A DNA stretch of 64,000 bases from Actinomycetales bacterium (GCA_016715285.1 JADKAO010000002.1:310001-374000); one strand, 5' to 3'. Positions 27,506 to 36,988 are shown, counted from the stretch's first letter. Made by a program: numbers and translations. The notes: a model not told the origin generated them from the sequence alone.

Positions 27506-28111
27506 GTGGCGAGCATGACTCAGGTCGAGGCGGTCAAAGGAGACATCACCACGCAACCAGTCGATGCGATCGTCAACGCGGCGAACTCGACGTTGCTCGG
27601 GGGCGGCGGCGTCGACGGCGCCATCCATGCAGCCGCCGGGCCAGCGCTCCTCGCGGAGTGCCGGGAGGTGAGGCGCACGGCATACCCGAGCGGTTTGCCT
27701 GTGGGGTATGCCGTGGTGACCGGAGCCGGGGACCTGCCCTGCCGGTGGGTCGTGCACACGGTTGGCCCCAACTGGCATCGCGGCGAGCGCGCCGAGTCGA
27801 GCCTGGTGTCCTGTTTCCGCGAGAGCGTGCTGGCGGCGGCGGCCGTGGGGGCGCGGTCGATTGCGCTGCCCGCCGTGAGTGCTGGGGTCTATGGGTGGGC
27901 CGGTCCGACGGTCGCGCGACTCGCCGTTGCTGGCGTCGCCGAGGCACTTGCCGAGTTGGCTGCGCCGGAGCCTGAGTCTCTCCCGGGGCCGGCAGGCACT
28001 GGCCTGCGGGTCGAGCTCGTGCGCTTCGTGTTGTTCAACGATGCGTTGCTGGGCGACTTCGAGGCAGCACTGGCAGCAAACCCCTTGGGGGGCTTGGAAC
28101 CAACCCCGTGA
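27506..28111 (+). CDS. macro-domain ADP-ribose-processing protein
   Basis: Macro-domain protein of the MacroD/YmdB class, expected to remove ADP-ribose or O-acetyl groups from O-acetyl-ADP-ribose. Intact, 201 residues from GTG 27506 (ATG 27515 is equally possible and gives MTQVEAVKGDITTQPVDAIVNAANS). Key features are DAIVNAANSTLLGGGGVDGAIHAAAG, RWVVHTVGPNW, and IALPAVSAGVYGWAG (the second ADP-ribose loop). Transcribed away from the KAS III operon. The stop codon is inside the left arm of a terminator hairpin. Confidence 0.9.
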   Translation: MASMTQVEAVKGDITTQPVDAIVNAANSTLLGGGGVDGAIHAAAGPALLAECREVRRTAYPSGLPVGYAVVTGAGDLPCRWVVHTVGPNWHRGERAESSLVSCFRESVLAAAAVGARSIALPAVSAGVYGWAGPTVARLAVAGVAEALAELAAPEPESLPGPAGTGLRVELVRFVLFNDALLGDFEAALAANPLGGLEPTP

Positions 28112-28165
28112 AAGGGCACAGAAGCAGGGTTCCGGAGAGCTGAAGCCTGCGTTTGTGCCCTTTCA
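28109..28165. terminator. hairpin terminator between macro-domain and cstR-like genes
   Basis: TGAAAGGGCACAGAAGCAGG pairs with CCTGCGTTTGTGCCCTTTCA with two mismatches around a 17-nt loop. It starts at the macro gene stop codon and can serve both converging genes. Confidence 0.8.
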
Positions 28166-28262
28166 GTCGGGGGGCGCGAGAGTCGGGGGCGGCGAGAGTC
28201 GGGGGGGCGTTCGTTTCGGGGCCCGGACCGGCCTCGAGCCGCACCCGGGTCAGATCTTGCGG

Positions 28263-28541
28263 CTAGGCCAGCGAAATGAACAGCTTCTCCATGAGCGCGG
28301 TGTCGATCTCTTCATCGCCGCGCTCGTGCGCCTCGGTCACACACTGCTTCAAGCCGGTCGCGATGATCGAGAACCCAGCACGGTCGACAGCCCTACGGAC
28401 GGCGGCGAGTTGCATGACGATGTCCTGACACTCGCGGCCTTCCTCGATCATCCGCAGCACTCCGCCGATCTGGCCTTGCGCGCGGCGCAGCCGGTTGGCG
28501 AGCTTGGTCATCTCCTCATCGGAGAGGTGGATGGTCGTCAT
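28263..28541 (-). CDS. cstR: CsoR-family repressor, probably CstR (persulfide sensor)
   Basis: All-helical DUF156 repressor, 92 residues: MTTIHLSDEEMTKLANRLRR AQGQIGGVLRMIE is the DNA-binding start. It has Cys38 (GRECQDIV) and Cys67 (LKQCVTE), but the residue aligned with the copper-ligand His of CsoR is Gly in ATGLKQC. Loss of that His with both Cys kept is the hallmark of persulfide-sensing CstR. The divergently transcribed neighbour is a sulfide:quinone oxidoreductase followed by sulfur-carrier genes, which fits sulfane-sulfur control. An ATACCC-ATAG-GGGTAT operator lies in the shared promoter region. The symbol is by inference from residues and context. Confidence 0.82.
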   Translation of the reverse strand: MTTIHLSDEEMTKLANRLRRAQGQIGGVLRMIEEGRECQDIVMQLAAVRRAVDRAGFSIIATGLKQCVTEAHERGDEEIDTALMEKLFISLA

Positions 28542-28591
28542 GGTTCACATCCTTGCACTGGGATCGGGTGAGGCTGGTGACGTGCCAGGGG

Positions 28592-28624
28592 CGTATGCCG
28601 TGTCGGTGTGCTGCACGGCATACG
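28592..28624. repeat. inverted pair of CGTATGCCGTG in the cstR leader
   Basis: CGTATGCCGTG and CACGGCATACG form a perfect 11-bp stem with an 11-nt loop, about 50 bases upstream of the cstR-like start. Confidence 0.75.
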
Positions 28625-28653
28625 AAGGCGGGACCTTTGGCGGGACCCAATAG

Positions 28654-28669
28654 ATACCCATAGGGGTAT
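28654..28669. promoter_or_regulatory. CstR/CsoR-type operator
   Basis: ATACCCATAGGGGTAT, a perfect 6+6 palindrome with the G/C-tract arms typical of CsoR-family operators. It sits between the divergent cstR-like and sqr genes, where it could control both. Confidence 0.75.
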
Positions 28670-28769
28670 GTTGACAGAGCAGGACGGATAAAGCGAGACC
28701 CGCGTTTCACGGGTCGCACACCGTCGGTCCGGGCTGGAAGCGCGGCCGACCATGGGAGGACTGACAAAG

Positions 28770-30002
28770 ATGCGCACCCTCGTGATCCTTGGCGGGGGCA
28801 CCGCCGGCACCATGGCTGCCAACAAACTGCGGGCCAAACTTCCACGGGGCGATTGGCGGATCGTCGTGGTCGATCAAGACGACATCCACGATTACCAACC
28901 CGGGTATTTGTTCATCCCGTTCGGGATCAACACGACGGATCAGGTGCGCCGCTCCACCCACGCGTTCCTCCACGACGGCATTGACTTCGTGATCGCCGAG
29001 GTGGATATCGTCGAGCCCGCCGAGAAGCGAGTCCGGCTCGTCGGCGGTCGCGAACTCGACTACGACTACCTCATCATCGCCAGCGGCACGACACCGCGGC
29101 CCGACCAGACCCCGGGCATGCTCGGTGACCACTGGCACGACAGTGTGGGCGAGTTTTATACCTTTGACGGCGCGATCGCGCTGCGGGATGCGTTGGCTCG
29201 GTTCAATGGCGGACGCCTCGTCATGCACATCACCGAGTTGCCGATCAAGTGCCCAGTCGCACCGCTTGAGTTCGTCATGCTCGCCGACGACTATCTGCGC
29301 GAGCGTGGGCTGCGCGAGCGCACCGAGATCGTCTACGTCACGCCCCTCGACGGTGCCTTCACGAAGCCGGTCGCGAGCCGCGAACTCGGGCACCACTTGG
29401 AGACGCGCGGCATCACCGTCGAACCGGACTTCATGATCGAGAGCGTCGACCCTGACCGCAAGGTCATCGTGTCGTATGACGAGCGCGAGGTTGGCTATGA
29501 CCTGCTCGTCACGGTGCCGCTCAACATGGGTGCCGACTTCGTCGCCCGCTCTGGCCTTGGCGACGAACTCAACTATGTGCCCGTCGACAAGCACACGATG
29601 CAATCCACGGCATACGAGACGATCTTTGCTCTGGGCGACGCGAGCAATATCCCGACCTCCAAGGCCGGGTCGGTGGCGCACTTCTCGGTCGAGGTGTTCG
29701 TCGAGAACTTCCTGGAACTCATCGCTGGGCGCCCGATGACGCACCGCTTCGACGGACATGCCAACTGTTTCGTCGAGTCCGGCGGGGGCAAGGCGCTGCT
29801 GCTCGACTTCAACTACGACACCGAGCCGCTGACGGGATCCTTCCCGCTGCCCAAGATCGGGCCGATGAGCCTGCTCAAGGAGTCGCGCGCCAACCACCTC
29901 GGCAAGCTGGCCTTCCGCCACATTTACTGGAACGTCCTGCTGCCCGGCCGGCCAATGGGCCTTCCGTCGGCGATGTCGATGGCCGGCAAGAACCCCGAAT
30001 AG
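28770..30002 (+). CDS. sqr: sulfide:quinone oxidoreductase
   Basis: FAD enzyme of the SQR/flavocytochrome family that oxidises sulfide to polysulfide and passes electrons to quinone at the membrane face. ATG 28770 is preferred over ATG 28752 because the latter overlaps the GGGAGGA ribosome site. The 410-residue protein has LVILGGGTAGTMAANKL (FAD), two redox cysteines, Cys161 in ELPIKCPVAPLEF and Cys333 in GHANCFVESG, and IFALGDASNIPTSKAG (second FAD motif). The third Cys of type I enzymes is absent, as in type III. First gene of a sulfide operon; the CstR-type operator lies about 100 bases upstream. Confidence 0.92.
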   Translation: MRTLVILGGGTAGTMAANKLRAKLPRGDWRIVVVDQDDIHDYQPGYLFIPFGINTTDQVRRSTHAFLHDGIDFVIAEVDIVEPAEKRVRLVGGRELDYDYLIIASGTTPRPDQTPGMLGDHWHDSVGEFYTFDGAIALRDALARFNGGRLVMHITELPIKCPVAPLEFVMLADDYLRERGLRERTEIVYVTPLDGAFTKPVASRELGHHLETRGITVEPDFMIESVDPDRKVIVSYDEREVGYDLLVTVPLNMGADFVARSGLGDELNYVPVDKHTMQSTAYETIFALGDASNIPTSKAGSVAHFSVEVFVENFLELIAGRPMTHRFDGHANCFVESGGGKALLLDFNYDTEPLTGSFPLPKIGPMSLLKESRANHLGKLAFRHIYWNVLLPGRPMGLPSAMSMAGKNPE

Positions 30003-30080
30003 AACCTGCACCACCTCGCCGAGAACCGCGTATTCCCAAACCCGCAAACCACGCCAACCCCGCACCAAGGAGCACACACC

Positions 30081-30395
30081 ATGCCCACCACGACCCTCGC
30101 AGGTCGCGAGATCGACGTCGACGCCGAAGGCTTCCTCACCAAGCCCGAGCAATGGGACGAAGAACTGGCCGCAGTCCTTGCCAGCAATATCGGCATCGAG
30201 CTGACCGAGGCCCACTGGGTGCCGATTCGGTTCTTGCGCAAGGACTTTGAGACCCAGAAGGAGACCGCGACGCTCCGCCGGGTCTCGACGGTGGGCGGCA
30301 TACCGGTCAAGGAACTCTTTGCCCTCTTCCCCGGCAAGCCGGCCAAGAAGATGTCCTACGTCGCCGGGCTGCAGAAGCCCAAGGGCTGCGTCTGA
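30081..30395 (+). CDS. TusE/DsrC-family sulfur carrier (single-cysteine type)
   Basis: Small sulfur-relay protein, 104 residues, full length: GREIDVDAEGFLTKPEQWDEELA, LTEAHWVPIRFLRKDF, GGIPVKELFALFPGKPAKK, ending LQKPKGCV. The penultimate Cys is the persulfide-carrying residue of the swinging arm. The second Cys found ten residues earlier in dissimilatory DsrC is Ser/Tyr here, so this is a TusE-like one-cysteine carrier rather than a DsrC sulfite-reductase partner. It follows sqr by 78 bases and precedes a DsrE2-like gene. Confidence 0.88.
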   Translation: MPTTTLAGREIDVDAEGFLTKPEQWDEELAAVLASNIGIELTEAHWVPIRFLRKDFETQKETATLRRVSTVGGIPVKELFALFPGKPAKKMSYVAGLQKPKGCV

Positions 30396-30522
30396 CCTCG
30401 CACGGTCAGCACGCGACCCCGCGCGACCTCGCGCGACTCAGCCGCGACGCGACCCACCCGCGACGCGACCCAGCCACACGGCATACCCCCTGTCTTTGCA
30501 CCATCTCGAGAACTGAGCTGAC

Positions 30523-31044
30523 ATGAGCACCCCCATCGTCCCGTCCTTCGACGACAACACCACCAGCGGGCGCAAGCTCGCGATCATCTGCTCCAAGGGC
30601 AACCTCGACATGGCCTACCCCGGCCTCATCCTCGCCAACGCCGCGCTCGGCGAAGGCATCGAGACGCACCTGTTCTTTACGTTCTGGGGCTTCGACATCA
30701 TCAACAAAGAGACGATGGCCGACCTCAAGTTCACCTTCGTCGGCAACACCTCGATGCACATGCCCGGATCGAGCATGGGGATCCACCACATGCTGGGCGC
30801 GCTCCCCGGCGCGACGGCCGCGTCGACCAAGATGATGAAGAAGATGATCTCGGACCTCGACGTCCCCGACGTGCCGGAGTTCCTGGAGTTGCTGTCGGCG
30901 TCAGGTTGTCACATGTGGGCCTGCCGGATGTCGGCCGACATGATGAAGCTGACGATGGACGACCTGTTTGACGGTGTCGAGGACATCATTTCGGCGACTG
31001 ACTTCATCGAGCTCTCCGAGGGCGCGCAGTTGCTCTTTATCTAG
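30523..31044 (+). CDS. DsrE2-like (DsrE/DsrF/DrsH family) sulfurtransferase
   Basis: 173-residue intact protein of the DsrE superfamily: RKLAIICSKGNLDMAYPGLILANAALG, ETHLFFTFWGFDIIN, and the cysteine-containing SGCHMWACRMSADMM near residues 127-141. These proteins hold sulfur as persulfide and pass it to TusA/DsrC-type carriers; DsrE2 is often membrane-associated. It is the last gene of the sqr operon, 128 bases after the TusE-like gene; that gap is Arg/Asp-codon-rich with a direct CGCGACC repeat and one window motif. A strong terminator follows 150 bases later. Confidence 0.85.
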   Translation: MSTPIVPSFDDNTTSGRKLAIICSKGNLDMAYPGLILANAALGEGIETHLFFTFWGFDIINKETMADLKFTFVGNTSMHMPGSSMGIHHMLGALPGATAASTKMMKKMISDLDVPDVPEFLELLSASGCHMWACRMSADMMKLTMDDLFDGVEDIISATDFIELSEGAQLLFI

Positions 31045-31193
31045 CCGGTGACCTCGGTTGACTGAGTGCTGACCGAAGGGACAGGTGACGTTTACCTGCG
31101 GTCTCGTTTCGGCTCACCTTTGGCGGGTAGGAAGAGCACTAGGCGTATGCCGTGCCGGCGGCGGTGGTCAACCTCCCGGCCTCGACACACGCT

Positions 31194-31224
31194 AGAGGGC
31201 TCCGGCGACGCACCGGAGCCCTCT
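31194..31224. terminator. hairpin terminator between the sqr operon and the kinase operon
   Basis: Perfect 12-bp stem AGAGGGCTCCGG/CCGGAGCCCTCT with a 7-nt loop, just before the 3' end of the minus-strand kinase gene; serves converging transcripts. Confidence 0.85.
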
Positions 31225-31235
31225 GCCTATTCGGC

Positions 31236-33519
31236 CTATGACGCCCGCTCGTGGCTGCGGCTGAAGGTCAGGAGGACGGCGTCGTCGTCGGAAGACACGG
31301 TCACCGCAGTGGCGGCGTCAGGCTCAGCTGCGGCGACCCAATCGTGGACATGGGCATCTGCGCCCAGGTCCCCCACCACGCTGATCGATCCCAACCGTCC
31401 GCGAGTGTCTGGCCGCCACAGCGCGCGCACGACGCCCTGAGCCGGCACGATCTGAAGTACCAGTTCGAGGGCTCGCTGGAAGCTTTCGCTCCCGGCCAAG
31501 TCACCACGGTCAGCAGCGAGGATCACCCTGGCTCCGCGGCCGCGAGCGGACGCGATGGCGGCGTTCAACGATGGGGTCAACAGCGGCCCGGCAACCAAGA
31601 TGTCGCGCGCTTGTGCTTCGAGGGCAAGGCAATGCTCACGGGACTCGCGGGTGAGCCGTCCACGAGCGATGAGCTGGAGCTGGTCGCTAACGACGTGTGC
31701 GAGTTCGCGCACCCGCTGGCGGGCGACCTCACCAGCCTCGTCAGCCCGCGCAGCCGCCACCCGAGCCACACCCGCTTCTGCGGAGGCCTGCTCAATGCTT
31801 GCGCTCGCATTGTCCAGCGCCGCCCGGACAGCCCAGGTCGCGCAAAGAACGCGAATGTCTGAGGTAGCGAGTCTGCCAGCGGGCCGGTCCACACCACGCC
31901 ACCGACTTTTAGATGTGCCATAGGAATCCCGATCACCGTGGCAGCCACGACGCCGACAGCCCAGCGCACACTCCATCGAAAACAAACGATCGCGGTGATG
32001 ACCGACACCGAGCCGATGAACCAATACGACCAATTCGCGAGCGACGGGGATTGCAAGTTGAGGGTTGCTACGAAAGGCACCCCACTCGACAGGGCGGCGA
32101 TCAACCCCGCGCTTCGACGCTTGGATCGGGGCAGCAAGACCAAGGACGTCAGCGCCACGACGACGACAGTGAGGCAGACGAGGAGCACGCCAAGATCACG
32201 CACGTCGTCTCGACGACTAAGGGCAGCGTAAACATGCACCACACCGGTGAGGACCGCCACGACATAGATCGGCTTAAAGCCTTCTTCGCCCCACGTAGCG
32301 ACTTCGTGCGGCAGTAGCCCGTCATCGGTCGCCAACGCCCCTTCTTCGTGCATGTCGCCCGCACCTGCGACGGGAACAGTGATCGTCACTGTTGTGCCGC
32401 GCCCCACGACGGAGGTGATCTCAGCTGCACCGCCCACACGGGTAAGTCGCCCACGAATACTGACGTCGATCCCTCGGTTCTGCCCGCGCTCGGCGTCGGG
32501 GTTGAAGCCTCCCCCTATCGCGAATAGTGACCCTGGCCGTGTCACCGCTCTGCGTCACGTCGATTGACACGTCCTGGGATTGGGCATGGCGACGGACGTT
32601 GACGACTGCCTGTTCGACAGCATCCCGAACCGCGATACTTCGGTCTCGCCGGAGCCCCGTCAGCGTCCTCGGGCCGCTCCACTCCAGTGCCAGACCAAGG
32701 GAATCGACGAGCTTGGCGGCAAAAGCGGCCAGGGGCAGTGTCTGTGTTCCGCCGACTGTCTCCGAGTCGTCGAATGCGACGGCGTCGGTGAACGTCCGGG
32801 GGTCGCAGAGCGGAAAGCGCGTCATGGGCGAGTTCACGAGCGGCAGCATCCTCAACAGGCGATCGTGACCGACCGGCGAGAAGTAGCGCGCCCAGCACCT
32901 TGTCGTGAACCAGTCCATCCCAAGCCTGCTCAGAGTTGGCCTTCGCAAGCTCACGGGAAGCGGCCACTCGTTCGCGCCAAGCGGCCGCCACGACCGCCTC
33001 GACGTCAAGAGCCGCACGCTGAAGCCTGTCGATGACGACGCTCGCCGCGATGCCTCCGGCGAGGACCGTGACAGCCGTCCAGACAAGGGTTGGCCGATCG
33101 AATGACTGCCATCCGTTGCTGAGGAAGAGAGCGGTGACGACTGATGCGACGACGAGCCCAGTCCTCAGATTGAAGGCAAAGCCCACTACACCATTCGCCG
33201 TCAGCATGAGAATCGTCAGCGGTGTAGCCAACTCGCTCGTCCCCGCTAGGTAGTGGCCAGTCCCCTGAACCAGCCCGTAGCAAACGCCGAGCACCACCCA
33301 GCCACGAAGGCCCCAGCGATGCGGGCTGTTCCGAAAAGCATCCACCACGCACCAGACGATGCCGACGCACGTGAGGAGACAGACGATGGTGGTCAAACCT
33401 GGCGGGAAGGCCGTCGGATTAGTCGACTGCTGCCACCAAGCCCCGCTGGCGAATACCACGATCACAGCGACCGAACCCCAGTGGAGCGCACGGTTCAGGA
33501 CATCGCGAGTCAGCGGCAC
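31236..33519 (-). CDS. two-module sensor kinase-like membrane protein (paralogue 1), frameshifted
   Basis: Tandem paralogue of the next gene upstream. GTG 33519 starts MPLTRDVLNRALHWGS inside a copy of the GGTATGCCGTG motif. Six membrane spans are followed by WDGLVHDKVLGALLLAGRSR (His-box), then after a shift near 32835 SLGLALEWSGP and RDAVEQAVVNVRRHA (N-box), a shift near 32530 to RGRLTRVGG and GRGTTVTITVPV (G2-like), a second membrane bundle and, after a shift near 31860, a second cytoplasmic module ending at 31236. About 760 residues if three or four indels are repaired. It overlaps the upstream gene by 10 bases. Probably senses an envelope signal and pairs with the response regulator at 35959-36618. 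Confidence 0.75.
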
Positions 33520-35849
33520 GGCATACCCGCCGTTGTCAGGGCGCGGTGGTGAGCACGTCCAAAGCTGAACAGAATCGACAACTCGTCGATCGAGACCGAG
33601 ATCGTCGCGTCGACATCGGGACCGACGGCTGCGACCCAGTCCCGCGCGCGATCGTCGGCATCAAGCGGGCCGACGATACTGATCGAGCCGAGTCGTTGCC
33701 GAGAATCTGGCCGCCAGAGAGCGCGGACGACTCCCGCGGAGGGGACCCTCTGCAGCGCCACGGCGAGGGCCCGGCGGAAGCTATCCACTCCCGTCATGTC
33801 TCCGCGTTCGGCGGTGACGATCACCTTTGCCCCACGCCTCCGAGCTGCGGCGATCGCTGCAGTGAGAGCGGGTGTCAGCAGCGGACCGGCGACGAGAATG
33901 TCGCGAGCTTGCGCCTCGAGGGCCAAGCAGTGCACGCGAGACTCGGGCGTGAGGAGGCCGCGAGCGATGGACTGCAGCTGGTTGCCGACCACGTGCCCGA
34001 GTTCGCGCACCCGCTGCATGGCTACCTCTCCAGCCTCGTCGGCGCGGGCAGCGGCGACGCGAGCCACCCCAGCCTCGGCCGAAGCACGCGCAATGCCTCC
34101 ACTCGCGTGATCCAGCGCCGCCCGCACTCCGGAAGCCGCCGCGAAATAGGCGAAAACCTGAGGCATCGCGTCGGCGATGGGGGCGAAGATCACCGTGCCT
34201 TGACGCACCGCCTGGCCGCCCGGCAATCCCGCGACGACGCCTAAGACCACCGGAACCGCCCACCAGCGGCTCCAGCGGAACACGACTGCCGCGGCGATCG
34301 CCGAACATGAGCCAACGAACCAGTACTCCCAACCCGGCTCACCCGGGGAAGTGAGGTTCCACGTCGCGACGAATGGCACGAAGGCCGCCACGAGCACCAT
34401 TGCTCCAGCCCACCAGCGAGCAGTTTGCGGTAGGAAAGTCAGGCTCGTGTATGCGGCGAGGACCGCAAGCAGGCACGCCGTCATCACCGCCACGGACTGC
34501 ACTCGATCCTGGTTCGCCACGGCAGCACATGAGTTGGTCAGGATGTAAAACAACCCGGTGGCATAGACCGGAGCGAATCCGCGCCCACGCCAGGTAGCTC
34601 CAGGCATCGACTCACCAGAGACACCAGCACCGAGTGGGGACGCACCCGCGTCGAGCCAGTCGCCACGACGGTCCGCCAGAGGTAGTTGGAGGGTGACCGT
34701 CGTCCCCGACCCTGGTGCGGTTGTGATGAGGGCTCGGCCGCCCACCCGCTCAAGACGGCCTCGGATCCCGTCCTGGATGCCACGGCGCTGACCCATATCA
34801 GCGAGCGGATCGAATCCCTTGCCATCATCGCGCAGCGTGACCTCGACACCACCCGCGTCGCCAGTCTTGCCAGTCTTGTCAGTGCTGCCAGCCATGGCAG
34901 CCATGTCACCCATCGCAGCAACGGTGACCTCGACCTGATCGCACCCAGCATGCCGAGCGACGTTGACGACCGCTTGGTCAAGCGCGTCTCGCAAGGCGTT
35001 CGTCGCATCGACCGTCAACCCAGCTACCTCCTGCGGACCGGTCCACAACAACTGCAGACCCAGGGATCCCGCGAGCTTGCCCACGTGGGACGCCAGGTCC
35101 ACACCCTGCTCGCCGTTGGCGACAGCTTGCCGATCGAAGGCAGCCAGGGCGTCGAGCGCTAGTTCGGCCGCTGCGCTGTCTTCGGCCTCAGACCGTGACC
35201 GGCCCGCGAGAAGCAGAGAGCCGAGGACTTTGTCGTGCACCAATCCGTCCCAATTCTCTTGCGCAGCTGCCTGTGCCTCGTCACGAGAAGCTGCCACGCG
35301 TTCGCGCCATGCTTGGGTGACGGCTGTCTCGACCTCTCCCGCGGCTCGTTGGAGGCGATCGATAACCACGGTTGCGACGACACCGCCGGCGAACATCGTC
35401 ACAGCCACCCAGCCGACATCGGCAGACTGACCGACGCCGGACCCACTGGTCAGCACGATCAGGGGCACGAGACCCGACACGGCGAGCCCGATGCGCAGAT
35501 TGAAGGCGAACCCAGCAATCGCAAAGGCCGAGCACATGATCATGAGGAGCGGCGACAGCACTCTGGCTCCCACCGACGCGAAGTCGGCCCACCATTGCAG
35601 AACCGCACAACCCAGACCAAACACCACCCACACCCGCAAGGCCGTCCGGTTCGCACTATTGCGGGCAGCGTCGACGAGACACCAGAGCAGACCCGCCACG
35701 GCGAGTGCCGCGACTGCGCGAGCGATGGGCCTCGGCAGGTCAATGGGATTGGCGGACTGTTGCCAAGCGGCTCCCCCCAACAGGACAACGATGATGCCGA
35801 GCGCGCCCCAGTGGAGCCAGCGGTTGAGCACGACTCGGGTCAGCGGCAC
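33510..35849 (-). CDS. two-module sensor kinase-like membrane protein (paralogue 2)
   Basis: Intact, 779 residues. Order: six membrane helices (residues about 10-165), a coiled stretch, a dimerisation/phosphoacceptor-like segment NWDGLVHDKVLGSLL with His205, and a GHKL ATPase with DALDQAVVNVARH (Asn296), LRDDGKGFDP (G1) and GSGTTVTLQLPL (G2). Six more helices (about 425-575) follow, then a second helical segment (VRELGHVVGNQLQSIARG) with a degenerate, ATPase-like domain lacking clear N and G boxes. Such a duplicated kinase with an intact and a degenerate half is unusual. GTG 35849 lies within a GGTATGCCGTG motif. It is downstream of a LuxR-type response regulator. Confidence 0.8.
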   Translation of the reverse strand: MPLTRVVLNRWLHWGALGIIVVLLGGAAWQQSANPIDLPRPIARAVAALAVAGLLWCLVDAARNSANRTALRVWVVFGLGCAVLQWWADFASVGARVLSPLLMIMCSAFAIAGFAFNLRIGLAVSGLVPLIVLTSGSGVGQSADVGWVAVTMFAGGVVATVVIDRLQRAAGEVETAVTQAWRERVAASRDEAQAAAQENWDGLVHDKVLGSLLLAGRSRSEAEDSAAAELALDALAAFDRQAVANGEQGVDLASHVGKLAGSLGLQLLWTGPQEVAGLTVDATNALRDALDQAVVNVARHAGCDQVEVTVAAMGDMAAMAGSTDKTGKTGDAGGVEVTLRDDGKGFDPLADMGQRRGIQDGIRGRLERVGGRALITTAPGSGTTVTLQLPLADRRGDWLDAGASPLGAGVSGESMPGATWRGRGFAPVYATGLFYILTNSCAAVANQDRVQSVAVMTACLLAVLAAYTSLTFLPQTARWWAGAMVLVAAFVPFVATWNLTSPGEPGWEYWFVGSCSAIAAAVVFRWSRWWAVPVVLGVVAGLPGGQAVRQGTVIFAPIADAMPQVFAYFAAASGVRAALDHASGGIARASAEAGVARVAAARADEAGEVAMQRVRELGHVVGNQLQSIARGLLTPESRVHCLALEAQARDILVAGPLLTPALTAAIAAARRRGAKVIVTAERGDMTGVDSFRRALAVALQRVPSAGVVRALWRPDSRQRLGSISIVGPLDADDRARDWVAAVGPDVDATISVSIDELSILFSFGRAHHRALTTAGMPCR

Positions 35850-35958
35850 GGCATACCTGCTTTAGGCATTCTTAGGCGCTCTTACGCACGGTTGGCATTC
35901 CTGCCGATCACTCTGGCAGACGGCATACGGACCGCTCGACACCGCCTATGCCCCCCTT

Positions 35959-36618
35959 TCAGGGGGACGGGTTGGGCAAATAGCCGTCCTCGACCGCACG
36001 GATATAGAGATCCACTTTGCTGTATGCCGGTCGGCCGGCCCGGGCGTACTTCTGCCGGGCCCGGTCGAGGTATTCCTTGGCGGTGTCTTCGGCGACACCC
36101 ATCCGGCGGGCGACGGACTTCATCGGCAAGCCGGTGGCATAGAGACTTAACGCTTCCATCTCGCGTGGCGCAAGGTCGGGTACCGGCCAATCTTCAGCGT
36201 CCTCGAGCGCAGCCGCCCATTCGGGACTCAGGAAGGGTTTGCCGTCGGCAATCAGAAGCAGCGCGTCGGCAAGGACGCTCACGTCATCGCTTTTGCTGAC
36301 AATGCCGCTCGCGCCCGCCTTGAAGCACCGGGAGATCAGGCTGCGACGCCCTTCCTGCGTATACATCAGGACCGGCAAACCCGCGCTAACAATCGTCTCC
36401 ACATTGGCTGCTGGATCACTGCCGTCACCGAGTTGCAGATCAAGGACGACGATGTCGATATCTGCGACCTGCTCAAGGACCGAAGCCACCGTGGGCAACG
36501 CCGTGACCTGACTCAGTCGGACCGACGCCTCGGCCAGACCAGCCATGACCCCGCGGGCGATCGCAGGGTGATCGTCCACGACAACAATGCGCAGCACAGC
36601 GTTTGGAGAAACGCTCAT
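35959..36618 (-). CDS. LuxR/NarL-type response regulator
   Basis: 219 residues from ATG 36618. Receiver domain: RIVVVDDHPAIARGV with its acidic pair and the phosphoacceptor Asp60 in DIVVLDLQLGDG. The usual K-containing loop reads ASGIVSKSDDVS. The C-terminal helix-turn-helix (DLAPREMEALSLYATGLPMKSVARRMGVAEDTAKEYLDRARQKY) is the DNA-binding part. It is the first gene of an operon continuing into the two large kinase paralogues 110 bases downstream, so they are its probable partners. Confidence 0.88.
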   Translation of the reverse strand: MSVSPNAVLRIVVVDDHPAIARGVMAGLAEASVRLSQVTALPTVASVLEQVADIDIVVLDLQLGDGSDPAANVETIVSAGLPVLMYTQEGRRSLISRCFKAGASGIVSKSDDVSVLADALLLIADGKPFLSPEWAAALEDAEDWPVPDLAPREMEALSLYATGLPMKSVARRMGVAEDTAKEYLDRARQKYARAGRPAYSKVDLYIRAVEDGYLPNPSP

Positions 36619-36669
36619 GGCCCCAACCCTGCCAGGTCGAGACTCGGGACGAGTGAGAAGGTCACGCAC

Positions 36670-36953
36670 GGCATACCTCCCGATTTTTCCCAGAATGCCT
36701 GGCGCGGGCCGACCGGGCCAGTCCCCGGAGGCGGGGACTTGTGGTCACCGGCGATCGCCGAGACGCTTGACATGCTCCAGTGGATGGCGCATTGCAGGGC
36801 CAGGGGGGCCGGGGGGACCCGGACGGTGTCCTCGGCCCTGCACCGCCATCTCACGCCGCTGACGCCCGCGGCGAAGCCGACGCGCTCCCGCCAATGAAGC
36901 CCTGTGTCGGGTCGTGTCCGTCAGAACTGAGTGCGTGCCGTGGATGGCGACGT
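36670..36953. other. gap with no gene recognised
   Basis: Between the response-regulator start and the terminator of the next unit. Frames of up to about 90 codons cross it but look like shadows. It presumably carries the promoter of the regulator-kinase operon; one window motif copy lies at 36667. Confidence 0.4.
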
Positions 36954-36987
36954 GACAGGGTCAGCGCTTCCCGGCGCTGGCCCTGTC
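36954..36987. terminator. hairpin terminator after the NarL-type kinase
   Basis: GACAGGGTCAGCGC pairs with GCGCTGGCCCTGTC (one mismatch) around a 6-nt loop, directly after the stop of the minus-strand kinase. Confidence 0.8.
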
Positions 36988-36988
36988 T

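Noticed and set aside
36587..36862. Frames of about 90 codons before the response regulator
   Set aside because: Partly antisense to the regulator and of shadow-like composition.
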